DNA of 9,110 nt from an uncultured Burkholderiales Genera incertae sedis bacterium (GTDB lineage Bacteria; Pseudomonadota; Gammaproteobacteria; Burkholderiales; Eutrophovitaceae). Position 1 is the stretch's first letter. Each line of letters begins with the position of its first letter. The stretch lies in assembly GCA_905479505.1 (NCBI GenBank), contig CAJQMS010000028.1, positions 1-9,110 of the forward strand. Direction: 5' to 3'. The translations under genes were made by a program, and so were the position numbers. Shown one piece after another: positions 1-6,272 of this stretch. Below the pieces are notes generated by a model that worked only from the letters and a program-made list of their open reading frames with translations, was not told where the DNA came from and ran no database searches.

Positions 1-975
1 TTTCAGTTGATGCAAGCGCCTTTTAATTCCTTGTTGGCCAGGTAACCGTACTGGTGAATTTGGGTCTATAGGGTCTGAGTTTAGACATGCCTTTGCGATC
101 CAGCTACTTTGCTTTTTAAATTGATGTAAGCCTCCAAATAGCTTCGGATTGAATACTTGCAGAAAAACCTCTCCGGTCCATGTATCTACGCCATCTGCTC
201 TCCCGTGACCAGATAAACCCTGTGTTAGCGCTTCGACAAGCAATCCAAGGGAAAATCCTTTGTGTCCATATTCTATTCCGCCGATGGGTAATAATGCACC
301 TGACTGATTTGCTGACATAACGGTTGGATCATTCGTGAGGTTACCTTCATGATCAATGAGCCAAGAGCCTGGGAGATCCTCTTGATTTCCGGCGCTTCGG
401 CCCACCATGCCATTAGTTGTGATGGATGTCGATACATCGATTAAGATTGGTAAGTCATTCGTTGGCCAGCCTGCAGCGATGGGATTTGGCGTTAGTGCTC
501 CCGTTCGTCCCCCAAAAGGCGCGACCGATTTGTTTTCCGGCGCAGAGGACATTATGATCGCGACCATATTGTTTTGAGTGGCTTTCAGAAGATAGGCTGC
601 TAAACACGCGATATGATGCCCGCCACCGATCGTCACAGTGCAAGTGCCGTAGGTTTTAGCTCTCTCGCAAGCAAGTTCTAATGCTTTGGTGGTCAGCCAA
701 GTTCCCGGTAGTCTTTTGCCGTTCCAAGCGATTGCCGCTGGCAGGTCACTGATTATTTCAGGTTCACCATGAGTCGCCATCGCGCCTGACTCAATGTCCG
801 CTAGGTACGGCGCCAGTAATTGTAAGCCGTGCGTGTCGTGACCCAAGAGATCACCTTCAATGAGAACGTCCGAAATTACGTCTGCCTTCGATGGTTCCAT
901 CCCTGCACCAACTAGCAGTGAAGTGGCAAATGTCAGCAGTGAATCGTAACTGTAGCTACTTCGTTCGGAGGTCAA
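1..975 (-). CDS. Malate/L-lactate dehydrogenase-family NAD(P)-dependent 2-hydroxyacid dehydrogenase (C-terminus cut by window edge)
   Basis: Cytosolic NAD(P)-dependent oxidoreductase of the Ldh_2 family (malate, L-lactate, ureidoglycolate and sulfolactate dehydrogenases; Pfam Ldh_2), interconverting a 2-hydroxy acid and a 2-oxo acid. The minus frame is open for all 325 codons up to the window edge. Family motifs seen: GHDTHG near residues 45-50, containing the histidine region of the active site; GGGHH; APFGG; TTNGMVG; LLPIGG followed by GHKGF (nucleotide binding); and VFLQVFNP...FGGL near the C-terminus. The usual length is about 330-360 residues, so only a short tail is missing. I chose TTG at 975-973 because an in-frame TAA lies at 984-982 and family members begin with a helix before GHDTHG; the first ATG (position 900) would remove that helix. 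The gene is third in an operon, 28 bases after the alcohol dehydrogenase stop. The substrate cannot be read from the sequence. Confidence 0.9.
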   Translation of the reverse strand, partial: MTSERSSYSYDSLLTFATSLLVGAGMEPSKADVISDVLIEGDLLGHDTHGLQLLAPYLADIESGAMATHGEPEIISDLPAAIAWNGKRLPGTWLTTKALELACERAKTYGTCTVTIGGGHHIACLAAYLLKATQNNMVAIIMSSAPENKSVAPFGGRTGALTPNPIAAGWPTNDLPILIDVSTSITTNGMVGRSAGNQEDLPGSWLIDHEGNLTNDPTVMSANQSGALLPIGGIEYGHKGFSLGLLVEALTQGLSGHGRADGVDTWTGEVFLQVFNPKLFGGLHQFKKQSSWIAKACLNSDPIDPNSPVRLPGQQGIKRRLHQLK

Positions 976-1003
976 ATTATTTTACTCACAGTGGCTCGTA
1001 GGC

Positions 1004-2128
1004 TTACATCATGATGATCTGTCGAACAGTGTGCCCGGATTGTAATCGGTCAAACCCTTCGTTAATGTCCTCAAGTTTTAAATGGTCACTCATGAGTTGA
1101 TCCACCGGAAGCATTCCACTTTTATAAAGATTAATGTATCGGGGGACATCTCTAGAAGGGACGCACGAACCGACGTAACTTCCTTTCACGGTTCGTTCTT
1201 CGGCCGTCAAATTGACATGCTGAAGTTCCCAGCGTGCATCTGGATGTGGAAGTCCAGCAGTCACCGTGGTGCCGCCTCTTCGGGTAATCCGATATGCTAA
1301 TTCCATTGCTTGGACGGACCCTGCCATTTCAAGACCAAAATTCACGCCACCATTGGTGAGTTCCTTGACCGTTTCAATCGCATTGTCATCTGTAGCGTTA
1401 ACTGTAGCGGTGGCGCCGAGCCTTTTTGCTATAGCCAGCTTGTCATCATGGACGTCTAGAGCGACGATTTGGTTAGCACCCGCGACTTTTGCACCTAATA
1501 GCGCGTTAAGTCCGACCCCTCCCAAACCAACTACGGCAACAGAGGATCCAGGAAATACCCCGGCCGTGTTAAGGGCGGCACCAACGCCCGTGAGGACGGC
1601 ACAACCGAAGAGGGCTGCTTCATCAAAAGGGAGCGAGGGATCGATTTTGACAACCGAACCTCTGTTCACTACACAGTACTCGGCAAATGCAGACACCCCT
1701 ACATGATGATAAACCGTCTCACCTTTTTGACTGAGACGGATGCCTCCCCCAAGTAAGGTGCCGGCGCCGTTTGATTGCTGCCCCGGCTCACATTGCCCAG
1801 GACGCCCTTCTTTACAGGAGATGCATTCCCCGCAGCTTGGAGCGAAAATAAGCGCTACATGATCTCCCACTTCAATGTCTGTGATGCCAGGTCCGCATTC
1901 GGTTACGATACCGGCAGCTTCGTGGCCTAAGATCATTGGCATTGGCCTCGGTCGGTTGCCATTGACGCTGGAGAGGTCAGAATGACATAGGCTTGCTGCT
2001 TTAATTTGAATCAGTAGCTCTCTCTCTTGGGGTGCTCCAATTTCTACTTCCTCAATTTTCATAGGCTTAGATTCTGCATATGGTTGCTTAGCCCCCATTT
2101 CACGGATAACTGCAGCTTTCATTTTCAT
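1004..2128 (-). CDS. Zinc-dependent medium-chain alcohol dehydrogenase
   Basis: Cytosolic NAD(P)-dependent alcohol dehydrogenase of the MDR superfamily, 374 residues, full length. Catalytic zinc ligands are visible at Cys48 (LCHSD), His69/Glu70 (GHEAAG) and Cys176 (FGCAVLTG). All four structural zinc cysteines are present with canonical spacing at 99, 102, 105 and 113. The Rossmann motif GLGGVG is at 201-206, with Asp225 placed to bind the NAD ribose, so NAD+ is the likely cofactor. The conserved C-terminal part ERTVKGSYVG...RDVPRYINLY resembles aryl or broad-substrate alcohol dehydrogenases of proteobacterial catabolic clusters. The start ATG follows AAGGA at a 7-base spacing; an ATG at codon 3 is an alternative. 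It lies 25 bases after the SDR gene and 28 before the 2-hydroxyacid dehydrogenase, so all three are probably cotranscribed. The likely role is oxidation of an alcohol to an aldehyde or ketone in a catabolic route; the exact substrate is unknown. Confidence 0.93.
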   Translation of the reverse strand: MKMKAAVIREMGAKQPYAESKPMKIEEVEIGAPQERELLIQIKAASLCHSDLSSVNGNRPRPMPMILGHEAAGIVTECGPGITDIEVGDHVALIFAPSCGECISCKEGRPGQCEPGQQSNGAGTLLGGGIRLSQKGETVYHHVGVSAFAEYCVVNRGSVVKIDPSLPFDEAALFGCAVLTGVGAALNTAGVFPGSSVAVVGLGGVGLNALLGAKVAGANQIVALDVHDDKLAIAKRLGATATVNATDDNAIETVKELTNGGVNFGLEMAGSVQAMELAYRITRRGGTTVTAGLPHPDARWELQHVNLTAEERTVKGSYVGSCVPSRDVPRYINLYKSGMLPVDQLMSDHLKLEDINEGFDRLQSGHTVRQIIMM

Positions 2129-2153
2129 ATCGTATCCTTACAATTAAATTTCG

Positions 2154-2888
2154 TTAATAAGTTGTTCTACCGCCAGAGGCATCGAAAACCGCTGCCGTAC
2201 TAAATGAGCAATCTTCTGTACAAAGCCATGTAATCAGCGATGCGAGTTCGTCTGCATTTCCAAGACGGTCCATTGGGATTTTTGATTTCATATATTCAAT
2301 ATGGGCTTGTGACACCTGTTCTAGAATAGGCGTGTCGACAGTCGTTGGTGTAACTGCGTTGACAAGTACACCGGATGTTGCGAGTTCTTTTCCTAGCGAT
2401 CTAGTTAGAGCGATTACGCCTGCTTTGGAGGCGGAGTATGCGGAAGCTGATGGGTTGCCTTCTTTGCCAGCCACGGAGGATATGTTAACGATTCGACCGT
2501 ATCCATGCTCGAGTAAGTGAGGAACAATCGCGCGGCAAGTTAAAAAGACCCCAATCAGATTTACATCGATCACTTGTTTCCAAATCTCTGTGGGGTAATC
2601 TTTGAGCGGCGCATTCACGCCGTTGATGCCAGCGGAATTAACCAATATGTCAATTTTTGAATGCTCCTTGAGTGAGTTTTCAAGGGCTTGTGAGACATCC
2701 TGCTCATTTGAGACATCAACTTTGATGCATTGAGTTTCCTCCCCAAACTTATCGAATTTTTCGGTCTGCATATCCCAAATGATGACTCGTGCCCCGGAAT
2801 TTATCATTCGATGCGCTGTGGCCTCTCCGATACCTGAAGCACCTCCAGTAATGATTGCAGTCCGTCCAGAAAGATCTAGTTTATTCAC
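2154..2888 (-). CDS. Short-chain dehydrogenase/reductase (SDR), classical type
   Basis: Classical SDR of 244 residues, complete. Cofactor motif TGGASGIG is at 14-21, Asp39 follows the second strand (IIWD, which favours NAD over NADP), NSAG is at 83-86, and Asn109, Ser137, Tyr150 and Lys154 (YSASK) form the catalytic set. From memory, the block KEGNPSASAYSASKAGVIAL and the ending SGGRTTY resemble SDRs in sugar-acid catabolic clusters (2-keto-3-deoxy-L-rhamnonate or L-fuconate 4-dehydrogenase type). 3-oxoacyl-ACP reductase-like annotation is the default alternative. The GTG start at 2888 is supported by GGAGAG 7 or so bases upstream. It is the first gene of the minus-strand operon and faces the divergent mhpF/mhpE pair across a 199-base control region, which suggests a common pathway. 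The reaction is inferred only at the level of hydroxyl/keto interconversion. Confidence 0.92.
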   Translation of the reverse strand: MNKLDLSGRTAIITGGASGIGEATAHRMINSGARVIIWDMQTEKFDKFGEETQCIKVDVSNEQDVSQALENSLKEHSKIDILVNSAGINGVNAPLKDYPTEIWKQVIDVNLIGVFLTCRAIVPHLLEHGYGRIVNISSVAGKEGNPSASAYSASKAGVIALTRSLGKELATSGVLVNAVTPTTVDTPILEQVSQAHIEYMKSKIPMDRLGNADELASLITWLCTEDCSFSTAAVFDASGGRTTY

Positions 2889-2985
2889 GTTCTCTCCAAT
2901 TTAAATCGATTTGATGTTAGTTGACAGCCCACCGTTAATGTTCTGCCAAGCGTAAAGCAAAGTTTAGTGGTTAGGTGAATTATAA

Positions 2986-3012
2986 TGATCCTGAGATAAT
3001 GTTCATGGATCA
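2986..3012. promoter_or_regulatory. Candidate operator: TGATCC-N15-GGATCA dyad overlapping the TATAAT box
   Basis: Perfect 6-base inverted repeat, arms at 2986-2991 and 3007-3012, separated by 15 bases. The left arm shares its first base with the last base of the candidate TATAAT. A dimeric repressor here would block transcription toward mhpF. No regulator gene is in the window, and 6-base arms can occur by chance. Confidence 0.3.
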
Positions 3013-3027
3013 CTTAAAAAAGTATCG

Positions 3028-3040
3028 ACTCATGTTGAGT
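3028..3040. promoter_or_regulatory. Small dyad ACTCA-TGT-TGAGT in the mhpF leader
   Basis: Perfect 5-base arms with a 3-base centre, preceded by a run of A at about 3016-3021 and followed by a run of T after 3040. It could be an operator half-site pair or a weak hairpin in the leader RNA. The 5-bp stem is too short for a confident terminator call. Confidence 0.25.
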
Positions 3041-3087
3041 TTTTATCTTGCGGGCTGATTTCGCAATATAAAACACGGGGGGTTTAG

Positions 3088-4065
3088 ATGGAGAAAAAAT
3101 TAAAGGCTGCGATCATTGGATCTGGAAACATAGGGACAGATCTGATGATGAAGATTCTAGGGCACGGGCAATCTCTCGAGATATCAGCCCTGGTCGGTAT
3201 CGATCCAAAATCGGACGGATTGCAGCGAGCATCACGTCTCGGTGTTATGGCGACTTCGGAGGGCGTTAAAGGGCTCCTCCGTGATCCAGCGATGTCCGAT
3301 ATTGATCTTGTGTTCGATGCGACCTCAGCTAGCGCTCATATCGAAAATGATCGATTAGTGCGTTCTATCAATCCGAATATTAGAATGATCGATTTGACGC
3401 CGGCAGCTATTGGGCCCTACTGTGTCCCGGTAGTAAATCTCAAGGAACACCTTGATGAAGTTAATGTAAACATGGTCACATGCGGTGGTCAGGCCACTAT
3501 TCCGATCGTTGCTGCGGTATCTCAAGTAGCTGAAGTTCATTACGCGGAGATTATTGCGTCGATCTCCAGCCGCTCGGCAGGGCCAGGAACGAGAGCTAAT
3601 ATAGATGAGTTTACTGAAACCACATCGAAGGGGATTGAAGTTATCGGTGGCGCGTCTCGAGGAAAGGCGATAATAATTCTTAATCCAGCAGAGCCGCCGA
3701 TGCTGATGCGAGATACAGTTTACGTTTTGTCTTCTAAAGTTGAGCCCTCGAAAATTGAGGCTGCAATTGAAGAAATGGTTTCAAAGGTCCACGCGTATGT
3801 TCCAGGCTATCGACTTAAACAGAGGGTCCAATTTGAGGAATTCGGTCCTAAAAACCCTTGTCGTATTTCGGGTGTTGGTGATTTGTCGGGAATCAAAACT
3901 ACCGTTTTTCTCCAAGTTGAGGGTGCAGCTCATTATTTGCCTTCATATGCTGGAAATCTGGATATCATGACTTCGGCTGCGCTTGCTACGGGCGAAAAGC
4001 TCGCCGAAAAATTGTTGGCTAGCCTAGCTTTAGCGGATTCGAGAAAGGAAGGTGTCAGACGATGA
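3088..4065 (+). CDS. mhpF: Acetaldehyde dehydrogenase (acylating), MhpF/DmpF/BphJ family
   Basis: Converts acetaldehyde (or propanal) plus NAD+ and CoA to acetyl-CoA (or propanoyl-CoA) and NADH. It normally receives the aldehyde directly from its partner aldolase through an internal channel. At 325 residues it has normal length. The Rossmann motif GSGNIG is at 11-16, the catalytic Cys132 sits in TCGGQATIP (same number as in DmpF), RSAGPGTRANIDEFTETT is the conserved mid-domain, and NPAEPPMLMRDTV and the C-terminal GNLDIMTSAA are typical. Start: ATG after a six-G run 5 bases upstream. The stop TGA overlaps the aldolase ATG (ATGA at 4062-4065), which implies translational coupling. The usual upstream hydratase gene (mhpD/dmpE) is absent; upstream instead is the divergent dehydrogenase operon. 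Confidence 0.96.
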   Translation: MEKKLKAAIIGSGNIGTDLMMKILGHGQSLEISALVGIDPKSDGLQRASRLGVMATSEGVKGLLRDPAMSDIDLVFDATSASAHIENDRLVRSINPNIRMIDLTPAAIGPYCVPVVNLKEHLDEVNVNMVTCGGQATIPIVAAVSQVAEVHYAEIIASISSRSAGPGTRANIDEFTETTSKGIEVIGGASRGKAIIILNPAEPPMLMRDTVYVLSSKVEPSKIEAAIEEMVSKVHAYVPGYRLKQRVQFEEFGPKNPCRISGVGDLSGIKTTVFLQVEGAAHYLPSYAGNLDIMTSAALATGEKLAEKLLASLALADSRKEGVRR

Positions 4066-5093
4066 ATAAAAATATATATATATCAGATGTCACTCTAAGA
4101 GACGGATCTCACGCTATAAGACACCAATACACTATCGAAAACGTCAAAAGTATTGCTAAAGCTCTTGACCAGGCGCATGTTGATTCGATTGAGGTAGCGC
4201 ATGGAGATGGCTTGCAAGGTTCCTCGTTTAACTACGGTTTTGGTCGACATACTGACGTTGAGTGGATTGAAGCTGTTTCTGAGGAATTATCTTTTGCTAA
4301 AGTTGCAACACTATTGATTCCTGGGATCGGTACGGTCCATGACTTGAGATCTGCATTTGATGCGGGAGCGCGGGTAGTTCGAGTTGCAACGCACTGCACG
4401 GAGGCTGATATTTCAAAGCAGCACCTTGAGTACGCGATAAAAATCGGAATGGAGCCGGTTGGATTCTTGATGATGAGTCATATGAATACCCCTTCGGGTC
4501 TCGCTCAGCAGGCGAAGCTCATGGAAAGTTACGGAGCTGTCTGCGTATACGTGGTGGACTCGGGAGGAGCGCTAAATATGAATGAGGTGCGTGACCGGTT
4601 CAGGGCGATCAAAGACGTACTCAAGCCAGAAACGCAAACTGGAATGCACGCGCACCACAATTTAAGTCTTGGCGTAGCTAATTCAATTGTTGCGGTGGAG
4701 GAGGGTTGTGATCGTGTGGACGCAAGCTTAGCAGGGATGGGTGCAGGGGCGGGTAATGCGCCTCTGGAGGTTTTTGTAGCGGCAGCAGATCGTCTTAAAT
4801 GGGATCATGGTTGCGATTTGTATCAATTGATTGATGCAGCTGAAGATATCGTTCGCCCACTTCAAGACCGTCCAGTCAGAGTTGATCGTGAGACACTCGC
4901 TCTCGGCTACGCTGGAGTTTATTCAAGCTTTTTGTTGCACGCAGAAAAAGCTGCTGCGCAGTATGGGTTAAAAACAATTGATATTTTGGTAGAGCTCGGA
5001 CGTAGAGGAATGGTTGGCGGTCAGGAGGATATGATCGTTGACGTTGCGTTGGACTTACTTGATATGCAGCAAAAAAATGAAATGAACTCCTAG
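4062..5093 (+). CDS. mhpE: 4-hydroxy-2-oxovalerate aldolase, MhpE/DmpG/BphI family
   Basis: Class II metal-dependent pyruvate aldolase that splits 4-hydroxy-2-oxopentanoate (and longer homologues) into pyruvate and an aldehyde, handing the aldehyde to MhpF in a heterotetramer. At 343 residues it is full length. TLRDGSH at 11-17 supplies Arg13, metal ligand Asp14 and base His17; His196 and His198 (MHAHHN) complete the metal site. These match DmpG Arg17, Asp18, His21, His200 and His202 with a constant offset of four. GDGLQGSSFNYGFG and the tail GYAGVYSSFLLHAEKAA are typical; Tyr287 aligns by this offset with the DmpG tyrosine linked to stereocontrol. The purine-rich AAGGAAGG at 4045-4052 lies 9 bases before the ATG. 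The 5' end includes an (AT)6 run encoding part of NIYIS. The gene converges on the flavoprotein gene 4 bases after its stop. Confidence 0.96.
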   Translation: MNKNIYISDVTLRDGSHAIRHQYTIENVKSIAKALDQAHVDSIEVAHGDGLQGSSFNYGFGRHTDVEWIEAVSEELSFAKVATLLIPGIGTVHDLRSAFDAGARVVRVATHCTEADISKQHLEYAIKIGMEPVGFLMMSHMNTPSGLAQQAKLMESYGAVCVYVVDSGGALNMNEVRDRFRAIKDVLKPETQTGMHAHHNLSLGVANSIVAVEEGCDRVDASLAGMGAGAGNAPLEVFVAAADRLKWDHGCDLYQLIDAAEDIVRPLQDRPVRVDRETLALGYAGVYSSFLLHAEKAAAQYGLKTIDILVELGRRGMVGGQEDMIVDVALDLLDMQQKNEMNS

Positions 5094-5097
5094 TCTG

Positions 5098-6207
5098 TTA
5101 ATCATTATTTTCCACTAATTTTTTAACTACGTTCGCGATTGCTAAGCTGGCGGTCAACCCTGGGGACTCAATGCCAAACAAATTTACCAGGCCTTTGACG
5201 GCGTGTTCTTTTTGACCTTGAATCAAAAAGTCAGCTGCTGGATCCGTGGGGCCAGATATTTTTGGTCTGATGCCGGTGTAACCTGGTTGTAACCACTCTC
5301 GTTTGACCGAAGGCCAATATTGACGAATCGCATCATAAAAAGCTTCTTCTCTTGAATTGTCAAAAGAGTAGTCAATGTCATCTACCCATTCTAAATCGGG
5401 CCCAAATCTAGCATTTCCACCCATATCGATTGTGACATGAACGCCGAGTGACGCTTTGTGTGCAACTGGGTAAATCAGATGTTTAAAAGGACTGCGTCCG
5501 GATAGAGAGTAGTAGTGTGCTTTTGCAAAGTAAGGTTTCGGTATGAACGCTTTGTCCAACTCCGCGATGGAATGCGCCAAATCACACGCGTTTAAACCTG
5601 CCGCATTGATCAAGGTGTCGGTTTGCAGCTCAAAAGCAGCTGTTCCTCCTGTCTGAATAAGAAACCCTTCCTTGCTAGCCTTAATCGATTCAACAGGCGT
5701 GTTGTATACGATGACACTTCCGGCATTCTCTGCATCTCCAAGGAGGCTAAGCATGTAAGTGTGTGAGTCAATGATCCCGGTGGATGGCGAAAAAACAGCT
5801 CCAACGCATTTAATATCTGGCTCGAGATCCGCAACTTGATTTTTGTCTAGCCATATTAGGTCATCAACATTATTCTCTTCTGCTTTTTTTATGTAATCCT
5901 TGACCGTCACGACTTCTGATTCGTTGGTGGCAACAATTAGTTTTCCTGTCCTTTTAAACGGAATATTGCGTCGCTCGCAATATTCATAGAGCATTTTTTT
6001 ACCAGAAACGCATAACTGAGCTTTCAGAGATTTGTTTTGATAATAAATACCAGCGTGAATGACTTCAGAGTTTCTGGAGCTGGTATGGACCCCAAAGCTA
6101 TCTTCGACTTCAAGAATGATTACATCTTTGCCTGCGAGAGCTAAAGCCCTTGCGATCGCCAACCCGACAACTCCAGCACCAATAACAACGCAATCGATCC
6201 GATCCAT
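5098..6207 (-). CDS. FAD-dependent oxidoreductase, L-2-hydroxyglutarate dehydrogenase/oxidase-like (DAO family)
   Basis: Flavoprotein of the D-amino-acid oxidase fold, 369 residues. The FAD-binding GAGVVG at 10-15 is followed by Glu33 at the end of strand 2. The block TSSRNSEVIHAGIYY at 42-56 is characteristic of L-2-hydroxyglutarate dehydrogenase (LhgO/L2HGDH) relatives, as are NAAGLNACDLA in the middle and the C-terminal YTGIRPKI...LFGIESPGLTASLAIA. Family members oxidise an L-2-hydroxy acid to the 2-oxo acid and pass electrons to the quinone pool or oxygen. LhgO proper is about 400-420 residues; this shorter type is common in proteobacteria and its substrate is often untested. There is no signal peptide or membrane segment. 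The ATG start has GGAG about 11 bases upstream. It is transcribed alone, convergent with mhpE and divergent from the DUF3025 gene, so it may be housekeeping (metabolite repair) or may add 2-oxo acids to the neighbouring pathway. Confidence 0.85.
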   Translation of the reverse strand: MDRIDCVVIGAGVVGLAIARALALAGKDVIILEVEDSFGVHTSSRNSEVIHAGIYYQNKSLKAQLCVSGKKMLYEYCERRNIPFKRTGKLIVATNESEVVTVKDYIKKAEENNVDDLIWLDKNQVADLEPDIKCVGAVFSPSTGIIDSHTYMLSLLGDAENAGSVIVYNTPVESIKASKEGFLIQTGGTAAFELQTDTLINAAGLNACDLAHSIAELDKAFIPKPYFAKAHYYSLSGRSPFKHLIYPVAHKASLGVHVTIDMGGNARFGPDLEWVDDIDYSFDNSREEAFYDAIRQYWPSVKREWLQPGYTGIRPKISGPTDPAADFLIQGQKEHAVKGLVNLFGIESPGLTASLAIANVVKKLVENND

Positions 6208-6272
6208 CTGACTTACAGCTCCAAAAAATGTTCTATTCGTATACAGGCTAACATTACCGTTTAAATGTTTCA
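6208..6272. promoter_or_regulatory. Short divergent promoter region between the LhgO-like gene and the DUF3025 gene
   Basis: Only 65 bases separate the two divergent starts, so their promoters must overlap or extend into the genes. An inverted repeat AATGTT (6227-6232) / AACATT (6250-6255) with a 17-base spacer is present, and GTATAC (6239-6244) sits near its middle. No clear -35/-10 pair was found on either strand. Confidence 0.3.

Larger units (their letters stand above)
2889..3087. promoter_or_regulatory. Divergent intergenic control region between the SDR operon and mhpF/mhpE
   Basis: This 199-base non-coding region separates two divergent operons and must hold both promoters. A perfect TATAAT is present on the plus strand at 2981-2986, inside a near-palindromic AATTATAAT that also reads TATAAT on the minus strand at 2984-2979. 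Neither has a convincing -35 at the right distance. A TTGACA at 2921-2926 on the plus strand has no matching -10. Two dyads lie on the mhpF side of the TATAAT: TGATCC/GGATCA (2986-3012) and ACTCA/TGAGT (3028-3040). The mhpF ribosome site is a G-run at 3077-3082. I see no small gene here. Exact promoter positions are uncertain. Confidence 0.5.

Noticed and set aside
455..643. Small minus-strand open frame inside the first gene
   Set aside because: It is in another frame of the same strand as the 2-hydroxyacid dehydrogenase, which is open throughout and has strong motifs.
1266..1706. 146-codon plus-strand open frame opposite the alcohol dehydrogenase gene
   Set aside because: It lies wholly antisense to a gene with complete zinc and NAD motifs. 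Its product is Ala/Pro/Thr/Ser-rich low-complexity sequence, typical of an antisense shadow.
2921..2926. TTGACA hexamer as a -35 box toward mhpF
   Set aside because: No -10-like hexamer lies 16-18 bases downstream; the nearest TATAAT is 54 bases away.
3111..3564. Cluster of ten GATC sites in the 5' half of mhpF, more than expected by chance
   Set aside because: They fall in codon contexts rich in Asp, Ile and Leu (GAT followed by C, or ATC after G). No spacing pattern or non-coding cluster suggests an origin or methylation switch.
5090..5100. Bidirectional terminator between mhpE and the LhgO-like gene
   Set aside because: Only four bases separate the two stop codons, and no hairpin with a T-run was visible at or near the junction.
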